A DNA stretch of 64,000 bases from assembly GCF_028621955.1 (NCBI RefSeq), contig NZ_CP117516.1:2812001-2876000 (forward strand), read 5' to 3'. The stretch is from Erythrobacter sp. BLCC-B19. Lineage in GTDB: Bacteria; Pseudomonadota; Alphaproteobacteria; Sphingomonadales; Sphingomonadaceae. The notes below the pieces were generated by a model. The model had not been told where the DNA came from, did not search any database, and was given only the letters and a program-made list of their open reading frames with translations. Made by a program: the position numbers and the translations under genes. Below are positions 1-9,862 of the stretch, one piece after another; positions within the stretch are counted from its first letter, which is position 1, and every line of letters begins with the position of its first letter.

Positions 1-3000
1 GGCTGACGCGGCTGCTGGCGGAGGGGCAGCAGGACGCCGCCGAAAGGCTTGCCGACCGTTTGCAGGCGCTGTTCCCGAGCCGGCTCTATATCGAACTGGC
101 GCGCGCGGGCGATTCCGTCTGCGAGCGGGCTGAGGATGCGCTGATCGACCTCGCCTATGCCCGCGATCTCCCGCTGGTCGCCACCAACCCCGCGAACTTT
201 GCCGAACCCCATATGCACAAGGCGCATGACGCCATGTTGTGCATCGCCAACTCCACCCAGATCGATGCGGATGATCGCCCGCGCTCCAATCCGCAGGCCT
301 TCGTCAAGCAGGCGAGCATGATGGAGGAGGCCTTCGCCGATCTCCCCGAGGCGACCGCCAACACGCTTGTGATCGCCCAGCGCTGCGCCTTCGCGCCGCC
401 GTACCGCAAGCCGATCCTGCCGAGCCTTGCGGGCGATCTGGCAGGCGAGGCGCGGATGCTGGCGGAGGATTCGCGGGCCGGGCTGGAAGCGCGCCTTGCC
501 GCCTATCCCGATCTCACCGAAGACGAGCGCCGCGTCTATTTCGACCGCCTCGAATTCGAGATCGACGTGATCGTGAAGATGGGCTTTCCCGGCTACTTCC
601 TGATCGTTGCCGACTTCATCAAGTGGGCCAAGGACAATGGCATCCCGGTAGGGCCGGGGCGCGGCTCGGGCGCGGGCTCGGCGGTCGCATGGGCACTCAC
701 CATCACCGATCTTGACCCGATCAAACTGGGCCTGCTGTTCGAACGCTTCCTCAACCCGGAACGCGTGTCGATGCCCGACTTCGATATCGACTTCTGCGAA
801 ACCCGCCGCGGCGAGGTCATCCGCTACGTCCAGCGCAAGTACGGCGGCGATCACGTTGCGCAGATCATCACCTTCGGCAAATTGAAGGCCCGCGCGGTGC
901 TGCGCGATTGCGGGCGCATCTTGCAGATGAGCTACGGTCAGGTCGATCGGCTGTGCAAGATGGTGCCCAACCATCCGACCGACCCATGGACCCTGCCGCG
1001 CTCGCTTAACGGTGCGGCCGATTTCAAGCGCGAGTATGACAACGACAAGGAGGTGAAACGCCTCGTCGACCTAGCGATGCAGCTGGAAGGCCTGCCGCGC
1101 AATTCATCGACCCACGCGGCGGGCGTGGTGATCGGTGATAGGCCGCTGGCGCAGCTGGTGCCGCTCTACCGCGACCCGCGTTCCGATATGCCGGTGACGC
1201 AGTTCGACATGAAGTATGTCGAAAGCTCTGGCCTTGTGAAGTTCGACTTCCTCGGCCTCAAGACCCTGTCGGTGCTGCGCAAGGCCACCGACTTGCTTGA
1301 AGCGCGCGGCATTTCCATCGATCTGGGCGCGCTGCCGCTCGATGATGCCGAGGTGTATCATCTCATGCAGGCGGGCAACACCGTGGGGGTGTTCCAGCTC
1401 GAATCCGAAGGGATGCGCCGCACACTCAAGGCGGTGAAGCCGACCAACTTCGGCGACATCATCGCGCTCGTCTCGCTCTATCGCCCCGGCCCGATGGACA
1501 ACATCCCACTGTTCGGCCAGCGCAAGGCGGGGCAGGTGCCGATCGAATATCCGCACCCCAAGCTCGAAGGCATCCTTGCCGAGACCTACGGCATCTTCGT
1601 CTATCAGGAACAGGTCATGCAGGCCGCTCAGGTGCTTGCCGGTTACTCGCTCGGCGACGCAGACTTGCTGCGCCGCGCGATGGGCAAGAAGGTGCAGGCT
1701 GAGATGGACGCCCAGCGCGGGCGCTTTGTCGAAGGCTGCAAGGCGGTTTCCGACATCGAACCCAAGCGCGCCAATGAACTGTTCGACTTGATCGACAAGT
1801 TTGCAGGCTACGGCTTCAACAAGTCGCACGCCGCAGCTTACGCGCTGCTTGCCTACCAGACCGCGTGGATGAAGGCGCATTACCCGGAAGAATTCTACGC
1901 TGCCTCGATGTGCTTCGATATGCACCAGTCGGAAAAGCTGAATGTCTTCGTCGATGATGCTCGCCGCTACCCCAACGGACAGGGCGGCGTGCAGGTGCTT
2001 GCGCCGTGCATCAACGCTTCCGAGGCGGAATTCACGGTCGAGCAGACCGATGAGGGGTACGCCGTGCGCTATGCGCTCGCTGGCATCCGCAATGTCGGCG
2101 AAAAGGCGATGGAGGCCATTGTGGCCGAGCGCAAGGCGGGCGGGCCTTACACCAGTCTCAAGGATCTGTTCGAGCGCCTGCCGCAGGGCACGATGAACCG
2201 CCGCCAGCTCGAAGGGCTGATCTGCGCCGGTGCGTTCGACGGGCTGGAGCCCAACCGCGCGCTGCTGTTCGCCAATGCCGATATGCTGATGGCAGTCGCA
2301 GACGCAGCGATCCGGGAACGCTCCAGCGGGCAGGCCGGGCTGTTCGGCGGTGATGCGGGGCCAGCAGAAGACCTGCGTCTCCAGCCGACCGAACCGTGGA
2401 GCCGCCCTGAGAAGATGGCGAAGGAGCGCGAGAATTTCGGCTTCTACTTCTCCGCCCATCCGGTGCAGCAATATCGCGAGGCGGCGAGTGCCAATGGTGC
2501 GCGCACCTATCAGAGCCTGATGGAAGCGGGCGCGCCAGCGGGCGGGCGCGGCACGGCGGTGATGGCGGTGCTGGTCGAAGGGATCACCAAGGCCCGCACC
2601 CGCAAGGGCGGCACCTTCGTGCGCGCGGATTTCTCCGATGCCTCGGGCCAGTTCTCGGCCGCCTGCTTTGAAGAGGCGCTGGTGCCCGATTTCGAACGCT
2701 GGGCGCAGGCGGGCGAGTGTTTGTTGCTGACGGTGGAACTGGATTCGCCCAACCCCGACGAGCCCCCGCGTCTCACCGTGCGCGGTGCGCGCCCGCTGGC
2801 TGCCGTCAGCGGCGCGACGGCGATGGAGTTGACCGCCGATATCGCCAGTATCGAGGCCTTGCGCGAACTCCAGATCGAACTCGCCGCCGCGCAGGGCGAG
2901 CGGCCGACGGGCTCAGGCGAGGTGGTTGTGCGCCTCACGCTCGCTGGCGGCGGAGACGTGGATATGCGTCTGGGGCGCAACTTCGTGCTGACCGGCGAAT

Positions 3001-3089
3001 TGGCCGAGCGGCTGGCTTCGGTCGCGGGCATTTCGCGCGTTGCGCTGGTGCCGCTCAAGCGACGCAGCAATCTCAGGCTGGTGGCCTGA
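1..3089 (+). CDS. dnaE: DNA polymerase III subunit alpha (5' end outside window)
   Basis: Replicative polymerase catalytic subunit of the Pol III holoenzyme. The reading frame is open from base 3, so the gene enters from the left; about 1028 codons of the usual ~1160 are visible and the missing part is the start of the N-terminal PHP domain. Visible in order: the rest of the PHP region, the GPGRGSGAGS loop near codon 220, the PDFDIDF motif near codon 257 carrying palm-domain catalytic aspartates, the fingers, helix-hairpin-helix and C-terminal OB-fold regions. The gene ends at TGA. A TTG at 60 is not the start because homology continues upstream of it. Assignment to the DnaE1 type is secure from length and motifs. 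Confidence 0.97.
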   Translation, partial: LTRLLAEGQQDAAERLADRLQALFPSRLYIELARAGDSVCERAEDALIDLAYARDLPLVATNPANFAEPHMHKAHDAMLCIANSTQIDADDRPRSNPQAFVKQASMMEEAFADLPEATANTLVIAQRCAFAPPYRKPILPSLAGDLAGEARMLAEDSRAGLEARLAAYPDLTEDERRVYFDRLEFEIDVIVKMGFPGYFLIVADFIKWAKDNGIPVGPGRGSGAGSAVAWALTITDLDPIKLGLLFERFLNPERVSMPDFDIDFCETRRGEVIRYVQRKYGGDHVAQIITFGKLKARAVLRDCGRILQMSYGQVDRLCKMVPNHPTDPWTLPRSLNGAADFKREYDNDKEVKRLVDLAMQLEGLPRNSSTHAAGVVIGDRPLAQLVPLYRDPRSDMPVTQFDMKYVESSGLVKFDFLGLKTLSVLRKATDLLEARGISIDLGALPLDDAEVYHLMQAGNTVGVFQLESEGMRRTLKAVKPTNFGDIIALVSLYRPGPMDNIPLFGQRKAGQVPIEYPHPKLEGILAETYGIFVYQEQVMQAAQVLAGYSLGDADLLRRAMGKKVQAEMDAQRGRFVEGCKAVSDIEPKRANELFDLIDKFAGYGFNKSHAAAYALLAYQTAWMKAHYPEEFYAASMCFDMHQSEKLNVFVDDARRYPNGQGGVQVLAPCINASEAEFTVEQTDEGYAVRYALAGIRNVGEKAMEAIVAERKAGGPYTSLKDLFERLPQGTMNRRQLEGLICAGAFDGLEPNRALLFANADMLMAVADAAIRERSSGQAGLFGGDAGPAEDLRLQPTEPWSRPEKMAKERENFGFYFSAHPVQQYREAASANGARTYQSLMEAGAPAGGRGTAVMAVLVEGITKARTRKGGTFVRADFSDASGQFSAACFEEALVPDFERWAQAGECLLLTVELDSPNPDEPPRLTVRGARPLAAVSGATAMELTADIASIEALRELQIELAAAQGERPTGSGEVVVRLTLAGGGDVDMRLGRNFVLTGELAERLASVAGISRVALVPLKRRSNLRLVA

Positions 3090-3205
3090 TATTTCATCTC
3101 CGATTGTGATGCTGCCCGATTGCCAAGCGTAACGGCTGCGGGCATTCAATCGCGCTGATTCCCACACAATATGCGCAACATGATTGCGCCCGAATGGAGA
3201 GAGTA

Positions 3206-4807
3206 ATGGCACGCCTCGGAGCAATGCAGGACTGGACGATGCGGGTGACCGCGGTGATCGATCACGCCGCGCGCGAGGCGGGCGGGCGCGAGATCGTCAG
3301 TCGCTGGGCCGACGGCAGCGAGACCCGCACCGATTGGGCGGGTATCCGGGCCGATGCGCTCAAGATGGCGCAGGCGCTCCAGCGGCTTGGCCTCAAGCCC
3401 GGCGACAAGGTTGCAAGCCTCGCCATGAACCATTCGCGCCACCTGGTCAGCTGGTATGGCGTTGCAGGGATGGGCGGGGTGCTCCACACGGTGAACCCGC
3501 GCCTGTTCGACGACCAGCTCGAATATATCGTCAACCACGCCGAAGACCGGGTGCTGTGCTATGATGCGGCCTTCCAGCCGATCGTCGACCGGATGAAGAG
3601 CCGCTGGCCTACGGTCGAACACTATATCTGTTACGATAGCGGCGCCCATGCCCCCGCTTTCGAGGACTGGATCGGCGCCGAGGACGGCGATTTCGAGTGG
3701 GTCACCGGTGCCGAGACCGATCCCTGCATGATCTGCTATACCTCGGGCACCACCGGCAATCCCAAGGGCGTGCAATATGAACACCGTTCGACCGTGCTCC
3801 ACGCGATGGCAGGGCTGCAACCGGCTGCGTTCAACTTCTCCAGCGCCTCGGTGATGCTCCCGGTCGTGCCGATGTTCCACGCGGCGAGCTGGGGGCTGCC
3901 CTATGCGGGCGCGATGGCGGGGATCAAGTTCGTGTTCTCGGCGGTCAATGACCCGGCGGTGCTGCACGATTTGATGATCCGCGAGGGTGTGACCGATTCA
4001 GCCGGCGTGCCGACCGTGTGGCTCGCACACTTCCAGTATTGCGATGCCAACGGCCTCGACCTGCCGCCGCTCAAGGCCGCCACCATTGGCGGCTCGGCAG
4101 CGCCCAAGTTCATGATCGAGCGCCTTTTGCGGAACGGCACCCGCGTCCAGCACGCCTGGGGGATGACCGAGACCTCGCCGATCGGCACCGTCGGCGGTCC
4201 GACCTGGGACTGGGACACGTTGACCCTCGAACAGAAGGTCGAGAAGACCGCGATGCAAGGGCGGCCGATCTTCGGGGTGCAGCTGCGCACCGTCGACCTC
4301 TCCGACATGGCGACCGAGCTGCCGCGCGATGGCAAGACCAGCGGCGCACTCCAGATCCGCGGGCCGTGGATCATCAAGCGCTATTTCAAGGCCGAGCAGG
4401 ATGCGGTCGGCAATGATGGCTGGTTCGACACCGGCGATGTCGGGATCATTCACCCCGACGGCACGCTCCAGCTGACCGATCGCACCAAGGACGTGATCAA
4501 GTCGGGCGGGGAGTGGATCAGCTCGGTTGAGCTTGAGAACGCCGCCTGCGGCCATCCGGGCGTGGCTGAGGCCGCCTGCATCGGCATCTACCATCCCAAG
4601 TGGGACGAGCGTCCGGTGCTGTTCGTGGTGAAGAAGGCCGGGGCCGAAGTGACCTCGGACGACATCATCGATCATCTGAAGCCCCAGATCGCCAAGTGGT
4701 GGCTGCCCGATGCAGTCGAATTCGTCGACGACATCCCGCACACCGCCACCGGCAAGATCAGCAAGAAGGATCTGCGCGACCGGTTCGCGGACTACAAGCT
4801 TGCCTGA
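3206..4807 (+). CDS. AMP-forming fatty acyl-CoA synthetase
   Basis: Member of the acyl-CoA synthetase/adenylate-forming family (about 533 aa), expected to activate a medium- or long-chain fatty acid or similar carboxylate with ATP and CoA. Seen: P-loop [11 protein letters not shown], the WGMTETSP acyl-binding motif, GWFDTGDVG, and the C-terminal [10 protein letters not shown] lysine region. I take the ATG at 3206 over the in-frame ATG at 3194 because GGAGAGAG lies directly upstream of 3206. The next gene overlaps its stop, so the two are probably co-transcribed. The overall sequence resembles DmdB/AlkK-like ligases; the exact substrate cannot be read from sequence. Confidence 0.9.
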   Translation: MARLGAMQDWTMRVTAVIDHAAREAGGREIVSRWADGSETRTDWAGIRADALKMAQALQRLGLKPGDKVASLAMNHSRHLVSWYGVAGMGGVLHTVNPRLFDDQLEYIVNHAEDRVLCYDAAFQPIVDRMKSRWPTVEHYICYDSGAHAPAFEDWIGAEDGDFEWVTGAETDPCMICYTSGTTGNPKGVQYEHRSTVLHAMAGLQPAAFNFSSASVMLPVVPMFHAASWGLPYAGAMAGIKFVFSAVNDPAVLHDLMIREGVTDSAGVPTVWLAHFQYCDANGLDLPPLKAATIGGSAAPKFMIERLLRNGTRVQHAWGMTETSPIGTVGGPTWDWDTLTLEQKVEKTAMQGRPIFGVQLRTVDLSDMATELPRDGKTSGALQIRGPWIIKRYFKAEQDAVGNDGWFDTGDVGIIHPDGTLQLTDRTKDVIKSGGEWISSVELENAACGHPGVAEAACIGIYHPKWDERPVLFVVKKAGAEVTSDDIIDHLKPQIAKWWLPDAVEFVDDIPHTATGKISKKDLRDRFADYKLA

Positions 4808-5315
4808 CGCGGTGATCCGGCCTGCGCGCTCCGGGGATGCGCAGGCCATTGCTGCGATTTACGAATGGCACGTCGCCAATGGCACCGCGACGTTCGACAC
4901 CGCCGCCCCAGGCGCTGGAGAATGGGCCGGAAAGATCGCCGATTTTGCCGCGCGCGGGTTTCCCTTCCTCGTTGCCGAGCGGGAGGGCGTGGTGACAGGC
5001 TATGCCTACGCCGCCCGCTTCCGTGACCGGGCGGCCTATGCCCATACCTGCGAGGACAGCATCTATGTGGCGCACACCGCGCGCGGGCAGGGGGTCGGGA
5101 GCGCGCTGCTCCCCGCGCTGATCGCGGCTGCGCGCGCGGCGGGGTTCCAGCAGATGCTTGCCGTCATCGGCGGGGGCGAACCGGCGTCGGTCGCGCTCCA
5201 TGGCAAGTGCGGCTTTGTTCATGCTGGGCGGATGCGCAATGTCGGCAAGAAATTCGGGCGGTTGCTCGATACCGTCTATATGCAATGCGATCTCAGGGAG
5301 GAGGGCAATACATGA
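4800..5315 (+). CDS. GNAT N-acetyltransferase, PAT/MnaT type
   Basis: Acetyl-CoA-dependent N-acetyltransferase of the phosphinothricin acetyltransferase/YncA group, which acetylates free amino groups of amino acids or analogues. The motif-A region HTARGQGVGSALL binds acetyl-CoA; the following GGGEPASVALHGKCGF segment is typical of the subfamily. The reading frame is open well upstream, but homology begins at about AVIRPARSGD. The start is therefore TTG at 4800, overlapping the stop of the ligase, or GTG at 4812. The stop overlaps the next start as ATGA, so translation is probably coupled. Substrate unknown. Confidence 0.85.
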   Translation: MPDAVIRPARSGDAQAIAAIYEWHVANGTATFDTAAPGAGEWAGKIADFAARGFPFLVAEREGVVTGYAYAARFRDRAAYAHTCEDSIYVAHTARGQGVGSALLPALIAAARAAGFQQMLAVIGGGEPASVALHGKCGFVHAGRMRNVGKKFGRLLDTVYMQCDLREEGNT

Positions 5316-5749
5316 CCTGCGAGACCTATATCGACCCGTCGCCGGCGAACTTTCAGGCCTTCAAGGATCTGCCGCGCGATCAGCCGATCAATATGCTCAA
5401 CTTGCTGCTTTACCGCGACTTGGCCGCCTATCCGGAGGGCCACGAGCACGCGGACAAGGGCTGGAGCGGGCGGCGCGCCTATCAGGAATATGGCCTGACC
5501 AGCGGTCCGATCTTCCAGCGGCTGGGCGGGGTGATCCTGTGGCGCGGGCGGTTCGAGACGGTCGTGACCGGCCCCTCGGGGGAGCGCTGGCACGACGGCT
5601 TCATCGCGCAATATCCCAATGCGGGCGCCTTCTTCGCGATGATCAAGGATCCCGATTACCAGAAGGCTGTGGTCAACCGAGGCGCCGCGCTGATCGATAG
5701 CCGGCTGGTGCGGTTTGCACCGGGGGAGGCGGGCGACAGTTTCGGCTGA
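5312..5749 (+). CDS. DUF1330 family protein
   Basis: A 145-aa protein of the DUF1330 family (ferredoxin-like dimeric alpha/beta-barrel fold). Seen: PINMLNLLLYRDLAAYPEGH near the N terminus and the GGVILWRGRFETVV and AFFAMIKDPDYQKAV blocks that mark the family. The start ATG at 5312 is fixed by a strong GGGAGGAGGG ribosome-binding site just upstream and by the ATGA overlap with the preceding acetyltransferase. No signal peptide, so cytosolic. Function not established for the family. Confidence 0.8.
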   Translation: MTCETYIDPSPANFQAFKDLPRDQPINMLNLLLYRDLAAYPEGHEHADKGWSGRRAYQEYGLTSGPIFQRLGGVILWRGRFETVVTGPSGERWHDGFIAQYPNAGAFFAMIKDPDYQKAVVNRGAALIDSRLVRFAPGEAGDSFG

Positions 5750-5781
5750 ACCTGCAACTGCCACGCCCGCCTGCCGCGCTG

Positions 5782-6291
5782 TCACTTCGCGGCTTCTGCC
5801 TCTTCCGGGTAGAGATAGCCGAAGAAGTTGTCGAGCGAAGACGTCCACAGCGCAATCTGCGTCTCGTAGTTCTGGGGCGTGATGCCGCCGTCCGAGATGA
5901 TGTAGATCCGCACGGAAATCACGCCATCGGGATCAATATAGGCGCGTCCGAAATTCTCGTTGTAATTGTAGGTGTTGATCGCTTCGAGCACCTTGGTGCG
6001 ATTGGCGCCCGGCGGGTCTTCGAAGGTTGCCAGGATCGATGTGCCATAGCAGTTTTTCTCGGCTGCTTCGTCCTCGCAGGCGAGCAGCAGGCCATCGGCC
6101 AGGATCTCGCCTTCGAAGGTGATGTCGATGTTGCGTTCTTCGCTGCGGGCTTCGAAGGCGGCATTGATGGCAGTGAGCGCACGTTCGAAATCGTCGCGGG
6201 TGAAGACCTCGATCGGCTTCGATTGCGCCTCGCCTGCAGCGCCGCTGAGCGCCATTGCGCCTGCAGCGAAAATTACCATCCAACGCATCAA
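5782..6291 (-). CDS. YbjN domain-containing periplasmic protein
   Basis: A 169-aa protein with an N-terminal signal peptide (MMRWMVIFAAGAMALSG followed by AAGEAQS) and a YbjN-like domain. The diagnostic parts are CYGTSILATFEDP, NTYNYNENFGRAYIDPDG and the GGITPQNYETQIALW segment. YbjN folds resemble type III secretion chaperones, but the molecular role is not known; export to the periplasm is inferred from the signal peptide. It converges with the DUF1330 gene and is separated from it by about 30 bases. Confidence 0.75.
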   Translation of the reverse strand: MMRWMVIFAAGAMALSGAAGEAQSKPIEVFTRDDFERALTAINAAFEARSEERNIDITFEGEILADGLLLACEDEAAEKNCYGTSILATFEDPPGANRTKVLEAINTYNYNENFGRAYIDPDGVISVRIYIISDGGITPQNYETQIALWTSSLDNFFGYLYPEEAEAAK

Positions 6292-6329
6292 TTTCCCCTT
6301 CCTCGCAATGACCCTGTGCCCGCCTTATC

Positions 6330-7427
6330 TTAAAGAAGTTGCAGTTGACCACCGCTTTGTGGCGGGCGGAACCGGCTGGCATCGAGGGTGAAGCGCGGGC
6401 GATCACCCTCGCGGCCGATCCCGGCCTTGCGGCAGGCCAGCCGGAAGCGCGCGCGGATCAGATCGGCCCATACGCCCTTGGGGTTCATGCGGCTGTGGAA
6501 ATTAGGATCATTGTCGCGCCCGCCCCGCATTTCGCGCACGATCCCCATCACCTTGCCCGCCCGTTCGGGGTAGTGAACCGCGAGCCATTCGCGAAACAGC
6601 GGGGCGACTTCGTGGGGGAGGCGAAGGGGAATCCAGCCGACGCTTTTCACCCCCAATTCCGCCACGCGGGCGATGATGTTCTCCATGAATTCGTCGGTGA
6701 TCGCCGGGATGACGGGGGAGAGCGAGCAATGCACCGGCACCCCCAGCTCCACCAATTTCCCCAGCGCTGCCAACCGCTTGGCGGGCGCGGCGCAGCGCGG
6801 TTCAAGCTTGGCGGAGAGCGCCGGATCAAGCGTAGTCACCGAAATCGCCACGGCCACAAGGTTCTCGCGCGCCATGGCTTCGAGCAGGTCGGCGTCCATC
6901 AGCACCCGGTCGGACTTGGTGGTGATGGTGACGGGGTGACGCGCCTCGAGGCATACTTCGAGCAGCGCGCGGGTGATCCGCCAGTCGCGCTCGATCGGCT
7001 GATAGGGATCGGTGTTGGTGCCAAACGCGATGGGCTTGGGCGAATAACCCTTCTTCGCCAATGTCTTGCGCAGCAAGTCTGCCGCCTCGGGCTTGGCGAA
7101 TAGCTTGGTCTCGAAGTCCAGCCCCGGCGACAGATCATGGTAGGCGTGGGTCGGCCGGGCAAAGCAATAGACGCAGCCATGCTCGCACCCGCGATAGGCG
7201 TTGACCGATCGGTCGAAGGGGACATCGGGCGATTGGTTGAAGGTGAGGATCGACTTGGGCCGTTCCTCGGTCACGGTGGTGCGCAAGCGGACCGGGGGGC
7301 CGTCAAGGCTTGCGACATAGTCGCGCCAATCGCCATCGACCTCCCGCTCCGCCAACCCAAAGCGGGTGGGGACTTGCCCCGATTGCGCACCGCGCCCTTT
7401 GACTGGCGAATGTTCCACGTGGAACAT
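6330..7427 (-). CDS. PA0069-family radical SAM protein
   Basis: Radical SAM enzyme of the PA0069/Rv2578c group, related to spore photoproduct lyase. The [4Fe-4S] motif C-EHG-C-VY-C is at residues 81-88 (CxxxCxxC), preceded by FDRSVNAYRG and followed by FARPTHAYHDLSPGLDFE, all characteristic. The substrate is unknown. The start is notable: the ATG at 7427 has an in-frame TAA directly before it, and there is no other start before the conserved KGRGAQ region. The first codons therefore lie within the 16-bp palindrome at 7411-7426, which encodes FHVEH. Confidence 0.87.
   Translation of the reverse strand: MFHVEHSPVKGRGAQSGQVPTRFGLAEREVDGDWRDYVASLDGPPVRLRTTVTEERPKSILTFNQSPDVPFDRSVNAYRGCEHGCVYCFARPTHAYHDLSPGLDFETKLFAKPEAADLLRKTLAKKGYSPKPIAFGTNTDPYQPIERDWRITRALLEVCLEARHPVTITTKSDRVLMDADLLEAMARENLVAVAISVTTLDPALSAKLEPRCAAPAKRLAALGKLVELGVPVHCSLSPVIPAITDEFMENIIARVAELGVKSVGWIPLRLPHEVAPLFREWLAVHYPERAGKVMGIVREMRGGRDNDPNFHSRMNPKGVWADLIRARFRLACRKAGIGREGDRPRFTLDASRFRPPQSGGQLQLL
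7411..7426. other. parS-like centromere site
   Basis: A perfect 16-bp palindrome, TGTTCCACGTGGAACA. It agrees with the consensus for chromosomal ParB-binding parS sites, whose core is GTTxCACGTGxAAC. It overlaps the start codon and first codons of the radical SAM gene. ParB-CTP clamps load at such sites and spread to recruit SMC and ParA. If functional, this places the window in the origin-proximal part of the chromosome. parA and parB are not in the window. The match is seen directly; function is inferred from the consensus. Confidence 0.78.
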
Positions 7428-7520
7428 TTACGGAACAAATGCCCGTCTGCCAACCCCGCCGCGCTGCAGATTTTGCGCAAACCGCGTTACCAGCGCGCTA
7501 AAACCCGACAGGCTCTGCGA

Positions 7521-8051
7521 TCAGATCTCTCTTAGCCGGGGCATGAGTTCCACAAAGTTGCAGGGCCGGTTGCGGCTGTCCAATTGCTCGGCGAGGATGC
7601 CGTCCCACCCGTCCTTGACCGCCCCGTTCGATCCGGGGAGCGCAAAGATATAGGTGCCGCGCGCGACCACCGCCATGGCGCGGCTCTGGACGGTGCTGGT
7701 GCCGATCGACTTGAAGCTGAGCCAGCGGAACAGCTCGCCAAAGCCGGGGATTTCGCGCGCGCCCGCGATCATCGCCAAGGCCTCGGGTGTGACATCGCGG
7801 CCCGTCAGGCCCGTGCCGCCGGTGCTGACCACGGCATCGACCGCCGGATCCTCGATCCACGCCTCGAACTGTGCGGCGAGCAAGGCGGCATCATCCTTGA
7901 CGATCATCCGCGCGGCGAGATTGTGCCCGGCCCCTGTCACACGGCCTGCCAGAATATCGCCCGAGGTGTCCGTCTCCGGCGTGCGCGTATCGGACACGGT
8001 CAGAACGGCAATGTTGATCGGCTTGAAGGCCCGGCTTGCGTCAATCGCCAC
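7521..8051 (-). CDS. moaB: Molybdenum cofactor biosynthesis protein MoaB
   Basis: MoaB/Mog-type molybdopterin adenylyltransferase fold, 176 aa, acting at a late step of Mo/W cofactor synthesis. Seen: NIAVLTVSDTRTPETDTSG at the N terminus, the STGGTGLTGRDVTPEA loop that binds molybdopterin, and SRAMAVVARGTYIFALPGS. It lies 17 bases downstream of the lytic transglycosylase on the same strand and is probably the last gene of that operon. No other moa/moe genes are in the window. MoaB and Mog are close relatives, and some bacterial MoaB proteins have lost activity, so the biochemical role is less certain than the family. Confidence 0.88.
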   Translation of the reverse strand: MAIDASRAFKPINIAVLTVSDTRTPETDTSGDILAGRVTGAGHNLAARMIVKDDAALLAAQFEAWIEDPAVDAVVSTGGTGLTGRDVTPEALAMIAGAREIPGFGELFRWLSFKSIGTSTVQSRAMAVVARGTYIFALPGSNGAVKDGWDGILAEQLDSRNRPCNFVELMPRLREI

Positions 8052-8068
8052 GCTTGTCTCTCTCCCGC

Positions 8069-9862
8069 TTACGGCTCCAATCGGGCCGAGCGGGTGGTAG
8101 CAGCCTGCGGGAAATCGGGCCAGCGTCCTTGCGCCAGTGCGCGGCGGCTGGGCGAGGTGACCCCCGCGGCGCGTTCATACATCCAGTAATTGCGCATCAC
8201 GATCGCGACATAGCCGCGCGTTTCCCAATAGGGGATGGACTCCATCCACAAAAGCGGATCGTTCTGGTCGTTGATCTCGGAATTCCAGCGCCCGACCGGG
8301 GTGAGCCCGGCATTATAGGCCGCCATCACCTTGGGCAGCGCGCCGCCGGTCGCCGGGCTGTCGCGCAGCATTTCGAGGTGGCGCTGGCCATAGGCGAGGT
8401 TGACCTGCGGGTCGTTCAGATCCTCATACGAAGCGCCAAGGCTGAGACGGCCCGAATGGTCGCGCGCGGTGCCGGGCATGATCTGCATCAGGCCACGCGC
8501 ATTGGCGGGGCTGACCGCGGCGGCGCGGAAGTTCGATTCCTGCAGCGCGTGGGCAAAGGCCAGCGCCGGATCGACCTGCCAGCCGCCCACCGGCTGCCAA
8601 TAGGCGACAGGGAAGCGAAGCGAGGGATCGCTGCTGGTGCCGTAAGGCGCGTTGTGTGCCATGAACAGCTGGGTCGAGGGCAGGCCCAGCTCGCGCGCCA
8701 GCCGGGAAAGCGCGGCATATTGATAGGACGGGCCGATCCGGGCCTCGTGCCGCAGCACTTCATCGGCCAGCGCCGGGCGGCCGATCTCGATCAGCGCGGC
8801 GGCGACCTTGGCATTGCTGCGCGTGGAAAGCTGCGCCCAGTCGTCGCTGCTCAAACGCTGGGGCGGCGCGTGCTGGGGCAGTTCGACACCGAGCTGGTCA
8901 GCCGCGAGCATCCCGTAGAGCGTCTCGTCAAGCTGGGCGGCCGCGCTCAGGTGCTGCTGCGCCTGACCCGGCTCGCGGCAGCGCACCAGCGCGCGGCTGG
9001 CCCAGTAATGCCCGGCAGCGGCGAGTTCGACATTGGCGGCCTGCGATGCGGTGCGGGCAAAGGCATCGCCCGCCAGCTGGCAATAGCCCATGCGCCATGC
9101 GGCGAGCCCCTCGACCCACGCGCCTTCGGCCACCCACGCGCCCGAGCCTTCGGCGGCGGTGCGCGCGAGTTCGAGCGCGGCGTTATCCTGGTTCTCGATG
9201 TAATAGCTCCAGGCCACGCGCTGGCGCCATTCGGCGCGCGCTTCGGCGGAGAGCATGGGATCGGCTTCGGTGAGGAGGCGGTGGGCTTCGGCGGGGTTGT
9301 CGGCCTTAATCGCGGCAAGGATTGCGGTGGCGGTGCTGCCCGGCATGGTGCCGTCGTTCACACCGCGCGGCAGGATGCGCTTGGGGGCGTAGGGCTGGCG
9401 CGCGAAGCCCTGCTCGCTCGGCAGGGCGGGGAGCGCAGCAAGCCCGCGCTTGGCCCCCATGCGCACCAGCTGTTCGGCCTGCGGCAGATCGGTGCCAGCA
9501 TTGAACCATGCCGCGATCTGCTCGGGCGAGACCTTGGGGCTTTTGGCGTGGGTGTAATATTCCGCCCGCGCGGCCTGGGTCAGCACGCCATCGGGGCGCT
9601 GGGCGAGCAGGCTTTCGACCACCGGCCACTGTTCGGCATCGATCGCGGCAAACAGCTGGCGATAGAGCGCCTTGTCCTCGGCCGACAGCACAGGCGCGAC
9701 CGTCCGGTCAGCCGGTGTCGCGCCGTTCCAGCGTGCCACCAGATCGCCCGATTGCGCCGCTGCCGCGCCCGGAAAGCTGACCGCCGCCAGCACGATCGCC
9801 GCAAGGCCTGCGCCGTGTCGCTTCCCCAAACGCCTCAGATTGTGGCCGACCATTCCATCCAT
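8069..9862 (-). CDS. Soluble lytic murein transglycosylase (Slt70-like)
   Basis: Periplasmic enzyme cleaving the MurNAc-GlcNAc bond of peptidoglycan with formation of 1,6-anhydroMurNAc. An N-terminal signal peptide (GAGLAAIVLAAVSFPGAAAAQ) is followed by a long helical superhelix. The C-terminal catalytic domain has ALQESNF, with the likely catalytic Glu, then SPANARGLMQIMPGTA and MAAYNAGLTPVGRW. Length (about 597 aa) fits the Slt70 class. The start is ATG at 9862 or 9853; both overlap the end of the upstream UDG-like gene, suggesting translational coupling. Confidence 0.92.
   Translation of the reverse strand: MDGMVGHNLRRLGKRHGAGLAAIVLAAVSFPGAAAAQSGDLVARWNGATPADRTVAPVLSAEDKALYRQLFAAIDAEQWPVVESLLAQRPDGVLTQAARAEYYTHAKSPKVSPEQIAAWFNAGTDLPQAEQLVRMGAKRGLAALPALPSEQGFARQPYAPKRILPRGVNDGTMPGSTATAILAAIKADNPAEAHRLLTEADPMLSAEARAEWRQRVAWSYYIENQDNAALELARTAAEGSGAWVAEGAWVEGLAAWRMGYCQLAGDAFARTASQAANVELAAAGHYWASRALVRCREPGQAQQHLSAAAQLDETLYGMLAADQLGVELPQHAPPQRLSSDDWAQLSTRSNAKVAAALIEIGRPALADEVLRHEARIGPSYQYAALSRLARELGLPSTQLFMAHNAPYGTSSDPSLRFPVAYWQPVGGWQVDPALAFAHALQESNFRAAAVSPANARGLMQIMPGTARDHSGRLSLGASYEDLNDPQVNLAYGQRHLEMLRDSPATGGALPKVMAAYNAGLTPVGRWNSEINDQNDPLLWMESIPYWETRGYVAIVMRNYWMYERAAGVTSPSRRALAQGRWPDFPQAATTRSARLEP

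Noticed and set aside
1104..2471. Long minus-strand open frame opposite dnaE
   Set aside because: Antisense to conserved DnaE sequence; no family motif. High-GC codon use keeps this frame free of stops.
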